64,000 nt of DNA from GCA-003244245 sp035606945 (GCA_035606945.1 DATNDR010000084.1:1-64000); one strand, 5' to 3'. Positions 7,995 through 16,401 are shown, counted from the stretch's first letter. Translations and numbers: made by a program. The notes: generated by a model from the letters alone, not told the origin.

Positions 7995-8933
7995 TCATTG
8001 GGGTTTCTTCGGCTTGCCGCGCCGCTTGGCGGGACGATCACCCACCGCGTCGCGGACCTTGTCCACCGCGGCGGCGGCCAGGCCGGCGGTCTTGAGCACA
8101 CCGGGGCTCGCGGGGGTGTGCGGGTGCGGCCGGGTCGGGGCGAGCTTCTTGGCCGCGAGCAGCTCCGTGCCCAGCTCGCGACGTGCCTCATCCGACATCG
8201 CTGACTTGAGCTCGAGGAACAGCTTCTCCTCGTACGCGACGTGCTTGCGCAGCAGGAGCACGAGTTGTTCCACCAGTTCGTCGAACTCGTCGGTGTCGGG
8301 TTCGAGCTTGCCCAGCGCGGTGAGCGTGTCCTTGCCCTGCTGCTCCTGCTCGATGGCCTCATCGGCCCAGCGGTTACCGTCTGGCATCGCCTCCCGCACG
8401 GCCGGCCAGAAGTACTGCTCCTCGACCGCCTCGTGCTGGGACAGCTTCACCGTGATCATGTCGACGATGGATTTGCGCTGCGACATCTGCGCGGCGCTCC
8501 CGCCGGTGGTGTGGCTGGGCAGCGCCTCGAGCTGTTCCTGCAACGCCTTGACCTGATTGTGGTCGCGGGTGAGCACCACCAGGGCGTCATGGTCCGCGCC
8601 GTCACTGTCTGGGTCGACGATCTCGCCGGGCTCGGCGTCGCGGTGCTGCGCCGCCGCCTGCATCTGCGCGTCAGCGCTCACCCGAGCCTTGATCCAGTCG
8701 AGCACGGCTTGCTTGGTTGTGGGGTTCTCCGCGCCCAGGCCGAGCAGATGCTGAGCAGTGGGCAGCACGCCGGGGCGCTGGCGTTCGGCGTCGGTATAGG
8801 TGTCACCGCCGTCAGCCGGCATGCCCGTACCGATGAGGTAAACCTGCCCCGGTGGCACTCCGAGCCGGCGGGCGATCTCTGGGTAGTCGTGTCCCTGCTC
8901 CAGCAGCTGTCGCACCTGGTCTCTGGTCGGCAC
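7995..8933 (-). CDS. Hemerythrin-domain protein with N-terminal helix-turn-helix-like segment
   Basis: A 312-residue protein. The start GTG at 8933 is preferred to the TTG at 8936 because AGGAGG then has six bases of spacing. Residues about 5-35 (QVRQLLEQGHDYPEIARRLG, then VPPGQVYLIG) resemble a helix-turn-helix. The central part is an HHE hemerythrin domain with DHNQVKALQEQLE, SQHEAVEEQYFWP and RKHVAYEEKLFLELK. The C-terminal tail (PTRPHPHTP, VLKTAGLAAAAVDKVRD) is shared with the protein at 678-1247, and the end is Lys-rich. It precedes fdhG on the same strand but the 66-bp element separates them. A redox- or oxygen-responsive DNA-associated protein is a reasonable inference, not shown. Confidence 0.85.
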   Translation of the reverse strand: MPTRDQVRQLLEQGHDYPEIARRLGVPPGQVYLIGTGMPADGGDTYTDAERQRPGVLPTAQHLLGLGAENPTTKQAVLDWIKARVSADAQMQAAAQHRDAEPGEIVDPDSDGADHDALVVLTRDHNQVKALQEQLEALPSHTTGGSAAQMSQRKSIVDMITVKLSQHEAVEEQYFWPAVREAMPDGNRWADEAIEQEQQGKDTLTALGKLEPDTDEFDELVEQLVLLLRKHVAYEEKLFLELKSAMSDEARRELGTELLAAKKLAPTRPHPHTPASPGVLKTAGLAAAAVDKVRDAVGDRPAKRRGKPKKPQ

Positions 8934-8970
8934 CAACTACCTCCTGCAGACGCGAGGGATCACGGCTGAC

Positions 8971-8995
8971 ATACCCGGCATCAGCCGCACGAAAC
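8971..8995 (-). promoter_or_regulatory. Sigma-B/sigma-F-type promoter of the second hemerythrin gene
   Basis: On the minus strand GTTT (8995-8992) is followed after exactly 15 bases by GGGTAT (8976-8971), about 35 bases before the GTG start. This matches the GTTT-N15-17-GGGTAT pattern reported for SigF/SigB of actinobacteria. It is the best match of this kind in the window. Confidence 0.6.
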
Positions 8996-9053
8996 CCTGA
9001 GGTGGTGCGACGTTACGAGCAATTCGAGACTGTCCCGGCCGGCGACGGCGCGC

Positions 9054-9078
9054 CGTTTATTTCCGGCGGGCGGGGAAA
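9054..9078 (+). promoter_or_regulatory. Possible stress-sigma promoter of the membrane protein gene
   Basis: GTTT at 9054-9057, 15 bases, then GGGAAA at 9073-9078, 40 bases before the ATG at 9118. The form is identical to the box at 613-637. The -10 deviates from GGGTAT at two positions. Confidence 0.3.
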
Positions 9079-9117
9079 TCCCTGTGAGGGTATCGCCGAG
9101 CGGGGAAGGGGGCCGAT

Positions 9118-9831
9118 ATGTCGCCTGTGCCGTATCAGCAGGCGGTGATCGACCCGCGTGGGGGGTTGCAAGAGCAGGATGCAACCCGAATCGTGCTACG
9201 TCCGATCGCCTCGCCGCTGCCCTTGGCATTTCTTGGTCTGGTCGTCGGCAGCCTGCTGATCTCCGCGCTGCAGCTGCACTGGGTGCCGCCCGCCCAGCGC
9301 CACGAGCTGGCCATCGGAGTACTGGCGTTCACGGTTCCGGTCCAGCTCATCGCATGCCTCTACGGCTTCCTGTGCCGCGACGTGGTCGCCAGCACGGGGG
9401 TGGGGGTGCTGTGCGGCACGTGGGCGACGCTCGGGGTGAGCTTGCTGACCTCACCACCTGGCACGACCGACCCCGGACTCGGGATCTTGCTCGTGGCAGC
9501 GGCGGGCGCACTACTCATCCCGGCAACGGCGGCAATGACGAGCAAGGTGGTAGCCGCGCTCGTGCTCGTCCTGGCCGCCACGCGATTCGCCATCAGCGGC
9601 GGCTATGAACTGACCGGCACTGCGGTATGGCAGTACGCCTCCGGCGTATGCGGAATCGTGGTCGCCGGGATAGCCGCCTACGCAGCGCTGGCCGCCGAAG
9701 TGGACAGCGCCACCCGGCGCAGCGTGCTGCCGATGCTGCGTCCCCCGCACGGGCAGCGGGCGGTATCGGGACGGCTGCCCGAGCAGGTGGAGACTCTGGG
9801 GCGAGAAGCCGGGGTCCGCGAGCAGCTCTGA
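9118..9831 (+). CDS. Six-helix membrane protein, GPR1/FUN34/YaaH-like
   Basis: A 237-residue protein with about six hydrophobic helices beginning at PLPLAFLGLVVGSLLISAL. Small-residue-rich helices and an N-terminal P-x-PLAFLG segment recall acetate/succinate transporters of the GPR1/FUN34/YaaH family, but the match is by pattern only. The cytoplasmic C-terminal tail ends in PEQVETLGREAGVREQL, a regulatory-looking helix. The ATG at 9118 follows a GA-rich stretch (GAAGGGGG). It is divergent from the hemerythrin gene and convergent with the HAD gene eight bases away. Confidence 0.6.
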   Translation: MSPVPYQQAVIDPRGGLQEQDATRIVLRPIASPLPLAFLGLVVGSLLISALQLHWVPPAQRHELAIGVLAFTVPVQLIACLYGFLCRDVVASTGVGVLCGTWATLGVSLLTSPPGTTDPGLGILLVAAAGALLIPATAAMTSKVVAALVLVLAATRFAISGGYELTGTAVWQYASGVCGIVVAGIAAYAALAAEVDSATRRSVLPMLRPPHGQRAVSGRLPEQVETLGREAGVREQL

Positions 9832-9838
9832 CCGGGCG

Positions 9839-10513
9839 TCACCCGGCAGGAAGAGCAACGAGCGCGTCGACTACCTCGACGAGGTCATCACCCATCACGT
9901 CGGGCGGGGCGAATATCGGGGCGTACCGGCCTTCGAGGCGGCTCACCCATCCGGTCACCAGACCGGCCTCGTGGGCCCCATGGGTATCCCACCCGTGGAC
10001 GGCGACCAGCGCGACCTGCTCACGTTCGACCTGGCAGCTCTTAGCCGCGTGACGGTAGATCTCTGGTGCAGGCTTCCATCGCTGGATGTCATCCACTGAC
10101 ACCACCTGCCGTACGTAACCTTGTACCCCGGCGCGTTTCAGCAAGGTTCGAGTCGTATCCGCCGAGCCGTTGGTGAGCGTGATGACATCGATCCCGGCAT
10201 CGACGGCGCGGCGCATCGCCGGTTCGACCTCGGGATGCGGGTCCAGCTCGGCGAAGCCGGTCACGATCTCCTGCACCGTGTCATCGGGCAAGGCGTGGTC
10301 AGTGGCCGAGGCCAACGCACTGGCCGCGATGTCGGCGAACGGCCGGAAACCGCCGCTGGCGCACAGCGCGAAGGCATCCCGCAACAGCCGGGCGAACCAC
10401 AGTTCCAGCAGGTGGCCGGGCTGACCGGCGTCGATGAGGCGGTGCCGGAGCGATTCCAGTGAGAACAGGGTCTCCACCACGTCGAATGCGATAACCAGTG
10501 GCCGCCGGGCCAT
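9839..10513 (-). CDS. HAD-superfamily hydrolase (haloacid dehalogenase type II-like)
   Basis: A 224-residue HAD protein. Motif I is FDVVETLF near residue 10, with Asp as nucleophile. Motif II is TNGS near residue 115. Motif III is the Lys of RWKPAPEIY near residue 146. Motif IV is in VAVHGWDTHGA near residue 170. A helical cap (LRHRLIDAGQPGHLLELWFA) follows motif I as in L-2-haloacid dehalogenases. The usual DxYGT is DVVET here, so true dehalogenase activity is uncertain and a small-molecule phosphatase is possible. The ATG at 10513 follows GGAGCTC. Confidence 0.82.
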   Translation of the reverse strand: MARRPLVIAFDVVETLFSLESLRHRLIDAGQPGHLLELWFARLLRDAFALCASGGFRPFADIAASALASATDHALPDDTVQEIVTGFAELDPHPEVEPAMRRAVDAGIDVITLTNGSADTTRTLLKRAGVQGYVRQVVSVDDIQRWKPAPEIYRHAAKSCQVEREQVALVAVHGWDTHGAHEAGLVTGWVSRLEGRYAPIFAPPDVMGDDLVEVVDALVALPAG

Positions 10514-10561
10514 GCCGAGCTCCTTTCCGCAGCGGGGCTGCCGACCTGGGTCGACCTAGGT

Positions 10562-10585
10562 GTTGACCGGGGTGAGCTCGGGTAC
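10562..10585 (+). promoter_or_regulatory. Possible stress-sigma promoter of the DUF1360 gene
   Basis: GTTG at 10562-10565, 14 bases, then GGGTAC at 10580-10585, about 60 bases before the GTG at 10646. GGGTAC is a good -10 for sigma-B-type factors; the -35 is weaker. Confidence 0.35.
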
Positions 10586-10645
10586 CCAGCGGGTGCCGTC
10601 GGCCAACATCCGAACGGTCAGCGACGTAGTGAGGGGTGCATCGGC

Positions 10646-11170
10646 GTGAGCCAGCAGACTGGATTCGGTAACGAGCTGCACGCGCAGGCCCGGGAGTACC
10701 GACAGGGCAATCCGCGACCGCTGGGTGGCTACGTGCTGGTCATGACCCTTTTCGCCACCGTGGTCGGCCTGGCGGGGCTGATAGCGGCAAAACGCGGGCG
10801 GGGGCTGCCCCACCGGATCGCGCCTTACGACCTGGCGCTGATCACCGCAGGCACCCACAAACTCTCCCGGACGATCAGCAAAGACGCCGTGACCAGCCCA
10901 CTTCGCGCTCCGTTCACCCGTTACCGCGGTACCGGCGGTCCCGCCGAGGTGATGGAAGAGACCCGCGACGCGGGCACCGTGCGCCACGCCGTCGGGGAAC
11001 TGCTCAGCTGCCCGTTCTGCCTGGATATGTGGATAGCCACCGGCTTGGTCATCGGGCTGTTGTTCGCCCCGCGGTTCACCCGGGTAGTTGCGGCCACGTT
11101 CACCGCTCTCGCCGGGGCAGACTTCCTTCAGCTGATCTACGCCCGCGCTCAGCAAGCCGCGGAGGGCTGA
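10646..11170 (+). CDS. DUF1360 family membrane protein
   Basis: A 174-residue protein with a hydrophobic helix at about 27-48 (GGYVLVMTLFATVVGLAGLI), a conserved basic segment (HKLSRTISKDAVTSPLRAPF) and the cysteine motif ELLSCPFCLDMW near residue 120, followed by a second hydrophobic region. The SPLRAPF and CPFCxxxW combination is the DUF1360 signature; its function is unknown. In Bacillus a relative is a sporulation protein (YjcZ/CotV-like; recall is uncertain). GTG 10646 follows AGGGGTG. Its last 71 bases overlap the 3' end of the convergent TerC gene. Confidence 0.78.
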   Translation: MSQQTGFGNELHAQAREYRQGNPRPLGGYVLVMTLFATVVGLAGLIAAKRGRGLPHRIAPYDLALITAGTHKLSRTISKDAVTSPLRAPFTRYRGTGGPAEVMEETRDAGTVRHAVGELLSCPFCLDMWIATGLVIGLLFAPRFTRVVAATFTALAGADFLQLIYARAQQAAEG

Positions 11171-12194
11171 GCAGCCGAGCGGGTCGCGCCGACGCCAACG
11201 CCGGCGTGCGCGCCGACTGACCGTCGCGCCGACGTCTGCTCGTCGTGACCATGCTGGCTGCAGCCGTCACCAGCAATACGGCGACAATCACAGCCAACGA
11301 AAGCTCGATTCCCACCGTCGGCACCGAGTCCAGGGGTTGGCCGCCGTTGAGGAACGGCAGTGAGTTGTCGTCGAGCGCGTCGAGCACCAGTTTGACGCCG
11401 ATGAACCCCAGGATCAGGCCCAACCCGATGGACAGGTAGACCAGGCGGGTTAGCAGCCCGCCGATGAGGAAGTACAGCTGCCGCAAACCCATCAGCGCAA
11501 AGGCGTTCGCGGTGAAGACGAGGAAGGGTTCCTGGGTGAGCCCGAAGATCGCCGGGATGGAGTCCAGGGCGAAGAGCAGGTCGACGGATCCGATCGCGAT
11601 CATCACCACGATCATGGGAGTGAACCACCGCTTGCCGTCCCGGACAATCGTGAGGCGGGATCCCTCGTAGTCGTCGGTCACCGGGATCAACTTGCGCAAC
11701 GCGCGCAGCACGGCATTCTCCTCGAATGTCGCATCGTCGTGGCGTTGCCGGATCTGGCGCCACCCGAGGTAGATCAGCAGCGCACCGAACAGGTAGAACA
11801 CCCAGCTGAAGTGTGCGATCAGCGCTGCACCTGCAGCGATGAACAACCCGCGCATGGCCAGCGCCAGCACGATGCCGATCAGCAGTACCCGATGTTGCTG
11901 GATGGTCGGCACCCGGAAAGCCGTCATGATGATGACGAAGATGAACAGGTTGTCCACCGACAGCGAGTACTCGGTGAGGTATCCCGCGGCGAACTCGACA
12001 GCGAACCCGCTGCCCGCGTACAGCCACACGCCCAGCCCGAACGCCACCGCGCAGGCCAGGTAGAACACCACCCACCGGATCGCCTCTGCCATGCCCACCG
12101 CGTGTGGCTTGCGGTCCACGATGATCAGGTCGAAGGCGAACAGTAAACCTAGACCGGCCACCGTGGCTAGCCATACCCATGTGGGCACATCCAT
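11100..12194 (-). CDS. terC: TerC-family integral membrane protein (metal efflux/tellurium resistance-like)
   Basis: A 364-residue transporter with about nine helices. Family hallmarks are the acidic intramembrane motifs FDLIIVDRKPHAV near residue 22, EYSLSVDNLFIFVIIM near 75, and SVDLLFALDSIPAIFGLT near 205. TerC/Alx/MntP-type proteins with these motifs export Mn2+ or serve metal loading of exoenzymes. The ATG at 12194 has GGAGG seven bases upstream, and that ribosome site can be sequestered by the upstream riboswitch. The C-terminus is an Arg-rich tail (about 45 residues) that overlaps DUF1360. The true end could be shorter if a sequencing error lies there. Confidence 0.92.
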   Translation of the reverse strand: MDVPTWVWLATVAGLGLLFAFDLIIVDRKPHAVGMAEAIRWVVFYLACAVAFGLGVWLYAGSGFAVEFAAGYLTEYSLSVDNLFIFVIIMTAFRVPTIQQHRVLLIGIVLALAMRGLFIAAGAALIAHFSWVFYLFGALLIYLGWRQIRQRHDDATFEENAVLRALRKLIPVTDDYEGSRLTIVRDGKRWFTPMIVVMIAIGSVDLLFALDSIPAIFGLTQEPFLVFTANAFALMGLRQLYFLIGGLLTRLVYLSIGLGLILGFIGVKLVLDALDDNSLPFLNGGQPLDSVPTVGIELSLAVIVAVLLVTAAASMVTTSRRRRDGQSARTPALASARPARLLSPPRLAERGRRSAEGSLPRRER

Positions 12195-12201
12195 CAGAGA
12201 A

Positions 12202-12332
12202 CCTCCGGGCAGACGGCATGCGTCGAGCACCGGAGGTCTCTTCCACCGGCAAGCCGGTCGACGGCACCGGGCGCCCATGACGATGCGGGCAAGCCGTGTT
12301 GACGACGCCGCCGCGAAGGAATACTCCCCTCC
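12202..12332 (-). promoter_or_regulatory. yybP-ykoY-like Mn2+ riboswitch with ribosome-site expression platform
   Basis: On the minus strand GGAGGGGAGTA begins at 12332. GTCGTCAACAC follows in the middle, and the aptamer closes with GAAGAGACCTCC ending at 12232. GGAGG (12332-12328) and CCTCC (12236-12232) form P1. These blocks resemble the yybP-ykoY consensus as I recall it, and the gene downstream is a TerC homologue, its usual target. ACCTCCGG (12237-12230) is also complementary over 8 bp to CCGGAGGT containing the terC ribosome site (12208-12201). P1 formation would therefore free the start. Confidence 0.82.
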
Positions 12333-12456
12333 ACGTATGGGCTAGTGTCGCGCATCGCCGTCACTACCACCACCCCGGGGTCGGGAATCCCGGACGGCGC
12401 GGACAATCCTTCCGGAACGCTGCGGCACCGCAGCACGGTGACCTACCGTCGGTGGT

Positions 12457-15201
12457 GTGCCCCGAATGGCCCCGCTGCGCCGGCTGACCAACCTCCGTCG
12501 GACGCCTGCGGTACTGCTGGCCGCCGCTGCGCTGGTCGCGGGGACCGCCGTGGCGATCACCACCACAATGGCTCCCGATCCGCCGGCGGTGAGCGCCGAA
12601 AACCTCACGATCGACGTGCCGGGCGGCCCCGGGGTCGCCACCACGGTGCATCTGGATGCCACGGTGTACCGACCTGCCGTCACCCCGGCGCCGGCCGTGC
12701 TGGTAGCACACGGCTTCGGCGGCTCGAAGGATTCGGTCAGCGCGGAGGCCACCGCGTTGGCGCGCCGCGGCTTCGTCGTGCTCGCCTGGACCGCCCGCGG
12801 ATTCGGCGCGAGCACCGGGCAGATCGGGCTCGACTCCCCCGACTACGAGGTGGCCGACGCCCGGGCACTGGTGGACTGGCTGGCCAAGCAGCCCGATGTG
12901 GTGCGCGACGCTCCCGGCGATCCGCGGGTAGGCGTCACCGGGGCGTCCTACGGCGGTGCCCTGGCGCTGCTGCTGGCCGGGACCGACCGGCGGGTGGATG
13001 CGCTCGCACCGGAGATCACCTGGAATGACCTGGCGCAGGCACTGTTCCCGAACACCGCCAGCCGAGGACCCGTCCGCGGCGATACCCCGGCCGCCGGCGC
13101 CTTCGCCCCGAACGGGGTCTTCAAACGAGACTGGGCCGGCTACTTCTTTGGTAGCGGCGCTGCTGGATCTGGTCCATGCGGCCGGTTCCGCCCGGAGATC
13201 TGCGCGGCCTATGTGCAGGCCGCCACCACCGGCAGCCCGACCCCGCAGATCGTGGCGCTGCTGCACCGATCGTCACCCGCCACAGTGGCCGGCGACATCA
13301 CCGCACCGACCCTGCTCATCCAGGGCGAGCAGGACACGCTGTTCGGGCTGGACCAGGCCGACGCCACCGCCCGGCAACTCGCCGCGGCCGGCGCCCCTCT
13401 GAAGGTGATCTGGTACGCGGGTGGCCACGACGGCGGCGCGCCGACTGCCGCGCTGCAAGACCAGGTCGGCGATTGGTTCGACTATCACCTTGGCCGGACC
13501 GGAACGAATCCCGGAACTGGATTCGACTACCAGGTACAAGGCATCTTCGGAACCCGGCGTGGCCTGCCCCCGCGCACGGTGCACGCAGCGGCCTACCCCG
13601 GCCTGGCCGGAGACCCGGTGCAGCGCCGGGAGCTCATCCTGCACGGCGTCCCTCAGCAGGTGATGCGTCCGCCCGGCGGCAGTCCCGCCGCGCTGACCAG
13701 CCTGCCCGGACTCAACGCGGCCCTGCCCGCGGGTGTGGCGAACCTCAACGGCCTGGCGCTGGACTTGCCCGGGCAGGCTGCGATGTTCGTCACCGATCCG
13801 CTGACCGACCCGGTGGAGATTGTGGGAGCGCCGCGGATCCAGTTGCGGGTAGCCGCCGCCACCCCGCACCAGGACGAAGCGGTGCTGTTCGTCAAGCTCT
13901 ACGATGTGGGACCGGACGGGCGCCGCACGCTTCCCGGCGGCGCGGTGGCGCCGGTGCGGATCGGGCCACTACCCGCTGACGGCGCTGCGGTGGACTTCAC
14001 CGTGACGCTGGCCGGGGTGGTGCGACCCGTGCAGGCCGGTCACCGGATCGAGATCGCGGTAGCCACCACCGACCAGGGCTACTCGCTGCCCCCGCAACCC
14101 GCCGGGTACACCGTGTCACTGGGCAGCGACGCGCACCTAGCGGTACCGGTCGTTCCCGGTCAGCAAGTAGCCGCGCCGGTGCCGACCGTCCAACTCGCCG
14201 GGCTGGGCGGGCTGGCCGCTGTGGTGGCGGCGGCCGGGCTGCTCGCCGCGCTGCGCCGCCGCCGCGCCGAGGACGCCGATCCCGAGCCGGCCGAGGTGCC
14301 CCTGGTGGTCACCGGACTCACCAAGCGCTATCCAGGGGGCCTCACCGCGGTCGACGAGCTGTCGTTTCGCGTCGAGCACGGGCAGGTACTGGGTCTGCTG
14401 GGACCCAACGGTGCCGGCAAAACGACCGTACTGCGGATGCTGATGGGACTCATCCAGCCCACCAGCGGGGAACTGCGCGCGTTCGGCCACCGGGTCAGCG
14501 CGGGTGCGGCGGTGCTGTCGCGGATCGGGTCGTTCGTGGAAGGCCCGGGGTTCCTGCCGCACCTGACCGGAATGGAGAATCTGCGGCTGTACTGGGCAGC
14601 CACCGGCCGACCTGCGGCGGATGCCGGCATCGAGGAGGTGGTGGCGATCGCCGGATTGGGCCATGCGGTGCACCGGCGGGTCGCCACCTACAGCCACGGA
14701 ATGCGGCAACGACTGGCGATCGCCCAGGCCATGCTCGGCATACCGGACCTGCTGGTGCTGGACGAGCCGACCAACGGCCTGGATCCGCCGCAGATCCACG
14801 CGATGCGCGAGGTGCTGCGCGCCTACGCCGCCCGAGGTGCCACGGTGCTGGTCTCCAGTCACCTGCTCGCCGAAGTGGAACAGATCTGCAGCCACGTGGT
14901 GGTGATGCAGCGGGGCCGGTTGGTGGCCGCGGGGACCGTAGCGGAGATCGTCGCCGGCACCGGCACGGTCAGCTTCGCGGTGGACGACCCGGCTGAGGCT
15001 GCCGCGGTATTGCGCGGTCTGGCCGGGGTCGACGTGATGGGGGTCGACCGGAACGTGGTGCAGGCCCATCTCGACGGGTTGCCGTGTGCAGCCGCGGTCT
15101 CCGCGCTGGTCGGCGCCGGGATCGGGGTGGAGAGGGTAACCGCACGCCAAGCGCTGGAGGAAGCGTTCCTGCAGCTGGTGGGCGAGGAGGCCGTCGAGTG
15201 A
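12457..15201 (+). CDS. Fusion of secreted-type alpha/beta hydrolase (S15/CocE-like) with an ABC transporter ATPase
   Basis: A 914-residue protein. Residues about 17-40 are a hydrophobic signal or anchor. Residues 45-360 form an alpha/beta hydrolase with VAHGFGGSK (oxyanion loop) and the nucleophile elbow GASYGG. GEQDTLFG (Asp) and GGHDGG (His) complete a plausible triad. Residues 360-570 resemble the C-terminal jelly-roll of X-Pro dipeptidyl peptidase S15/CocE enzymes. A second hydrophobic helix (LAGLGGLAAVVAAAGLLAAL) leads to a cytosolic ABC ATPase from about 615: GPNGAGKTT, YSHGMRQR signature, LLVLDEPTNGLD. The GTG start has a weak ribosome site; ATG at 12466 is an alternative. The permease follows with a GTGA overlap. 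Confidence 0.9.
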   Translation: MPRMAPLRRLTNLRRTPAVLLAAAALVAGTAVAITTTMAPDPPAVSAENLTIDVPGGPGVATTVHLDATVYRPAVTPAPAVLVAHGFGGSKDSVSAEATALARRGFVVLAWTARGFGASTGQIGLDSPDYEVADARALVDWLAKQPDVVRDAPGDPRVGVTGASYGGALALLLAGTDRRVDALAPEITWNDLAQALFPNTASRGPVRGDTPAAGAFAPNGVFKRDWAGYFFGSGAAGSGPCGRFRPEICAAYVQAATTGSPTPQIVALLHRSSPATVAGDITAPTLLIQGEQDTLFGLDQADATARQLAAAGAPLKVIWYAGGHDGGAPTAALQDQVGDWFDYHLGRTGTNPGTGFDYQVQGIFGTRRGLPPRTVHAAAYPGLAGDPVQRRELILHGVPQQVMRPPGGSPAALTSLPGLNAALPAGVANLNGLALDLPGQAAMFVTDPLTDPVEIVGAPRIQLRVAAATPHQDEAVLFVKLYDVGPDGRRTLPGGAVAPVRIGPLPADGAAVDFTVTLAGVVRPVQAGHRIEIAVATTDQGYSLPPQPAGYTVSLGSDAHLAVPVVPGQQVAAPVPTVQLAGLGGLAAVVAAAGLLAALRRRRAEDADPEPAEVPLVVTGLTKRYPGGLTAVDELSFRVEHGQVLGLLGPNGAGKTTVLRMLMGLIQPTSGELRAFGHRVSAGAAVLSRIGSFVEGPGFLPHLTGMENLRLYWAATGRPAADAGIEEVVAIAGLGHAVHRRVATYSHGMRQRLAIAQAMLGIPDLLVLDEPTNGLDPPQIHAMREVLRAYAARGATVLVSSHLLAEVEQICSHVVVMQRGRLVAAGTVAEIVAGTGTVSFAVDDPAEAAAVLRGLAGVDVMGVDRNVVQAHLDGLPCAAAVSALVGAGIGVERVTARQALEEAFLQLVGEEAVE

Positions 15202-16046
15202 ACGCCTTCGGAGCGGCTCCCGGTTACCGGGCGGAGGCGACCCTGCCACTTCGGGTGGAGCTGGTGCGCCAGCTGCGGCGCCGGCGCACCGCGCTCACCC
15301 TGGGATTCCTCGCCCTGCTGCCATTCCTGCTGCTGCTGGCCTTCACGATCGGCCGCGACGACCGCAACCGCGGGGCGGCCACCCTGGTCGACCTCGCTAC
15401 CGCCGGCGGGCTCAACTTCGTGGTCTTCACCATCTTTTCCACGGCGAACTTCCTGCTGGTTGTCGTGGTGGCGCTGTTCTTCGGCGACTCGGTGGCCAGC
15501 GAGGCATCCTGGTCGAGCCTGCGTTACCTGCTGGCCGCACCGGTACCCCGCGGGCGCCTGCTGCGACAGAAGGCGGGGGTGGCTGCGCTGTTGTCGGTCG
15601 TCGCGCTGGTATTGCTGCCCGCGGTGGCGCTGGCAGTCGGGGTGCTCGCCTACGGCGTCGGTGACCTGGTCTCCCCTACCGGCCAGTCGCTCGACTTCGC
15701 CACTGCCGCGGGCCGGTTGGCGCTGGTCCCGCTGTACCTCGCGGTACACCTGGCGTGGATCGCCGGGCTGGCGCTGTTGCTCTCGGTGAGTACGGATGCA
15801 CCACTCGGGGCCGTCGGCGGGGCGGTCATGGTGTCGATCCTGTCCCAGATCCTGGAGACCATCGAGGCCTTGGGCGACCTGCGGGACTACCTACCGACCC
15901 GGTTCAACTCAGCGTGGGCAGACCTGCTGGCCTTCCCCATCGACTGGACCCACCTGGCCAGCGGGGCCTTTTCCGGCCTGGCCTACGCCACGGTGTTCGG
16001 GCTCGCCGCCCGCTACCGGTTCGCCACCAAAGACATCACCTCGTAG
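15198..16046 (+). CDS. ABC transporter permease
   Basis: A 282-residue protein with about six hydrophobic helices, of the ABC-2 type (long extracytoplasmic loop after the first helix, SDTRFL-like cytoplasmic repeats such as SLRYLLAAPVPRGRLLRQK). The GTG at 15198 overlaps the stop of the hydrolase/ATPase fusion (GTGA), so the two proteins are made together and form one exporter. Substrate is unknown. The end is followed by a strong hairpin at 16071-16099. Confidence 0.87.
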   Translation: MNAFGAAPGYRAEATLPLRVELVRQLRRRRTALTLGFLALLPFLLLLAFTIGRDDRNRGAATLVDLATAGGLNFVVFTIFSTANFLLVVVVALFFGDSVASEASWSSLRYLLAAPVPRGRLLRQKAGVAALLSVVALVLLPAVALAVGVLAYGVGDLVSPTGQSLDFATAAGRLALVPLYLAVHLAWIAGLALLLSVSTDAPLGAVGGAVMVSILSQILETIEALGDLRDYLPTRFNSAWADLLAFPIDWTHLASGAFSGLAYATVFGLAARYRFATKDITS

Positions 16047-16070
16047 GACTGCCCCCGCAGGCGTACCGGC

Positions 16071-16099
16071 GTACCTGCCGGCCGAGATCCGGCAGGTAC
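16071..16099 (+). terminator. Hairpin terminator after the ABC exporter
   Basis: A perfect 11-bp stem, GTACCTGCCGG with CCGGCAGGTAC, closes a 7-base loop 24 bases after the permease stop. There is no T-tract, as is common in actinobacterial terminators. Confidence 0.6.
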
Positions 16100-16176
16100 G
16101 ACGTTCATCCGGCGGAAAGCTGCCCGCCATGCTCAAGCAAATGAACGCGCGCACCATCGACCACGAAGGAACCGCC

Positions 16177-16401
16177 ATGACGGTTATTGACGACATCCGT
16201 GGCTTGTGGTGCGCGTTGGTACCAGCGGCACGAGTGCTGGGCAAGTCACAGCGTGGGTTCGACGCCGGTAAGCCGGCGGGCAAGCACCGGGCGGGTACTG
16301 CGCGGCGTCCATACGCTCCTGTCGGGCGCACCGGCGCCAGAATCTATCGACCGAATTCGCATAGCCACTCAAGAGCCGCCGGCACCGAATACCAGAATTG
16401 A
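16177..16401 (+). CDS. Possible small hypothetical protein (74 aa)
   Basis: ATG at 16177 follows GAAGGA with six bases of spacing. The product begins MTVIDDIRGLWCALVPA and then becomes basic and low in structure. It overlaps the last 33 bases of the convergent FIST gene. No family is recognised. The region 16100-16368 otherwise contains nothing convincing. Confidence 0.22.
   Translation: MTVIDDIRGLWCALVPAARVLGKSQRGFDAGKPAGKHRAGTARRPYAPVGRTGARIYRPNSHSHSRAAGTEYQN

Noticed and set aside
6364..8556. 730-codon plus-strand open frame opposite fdhG and the hemerythrin gene
   Set aside because: It is antisense to strongly supported genes and shows no motif; long antisense frames are expected at this G+C.
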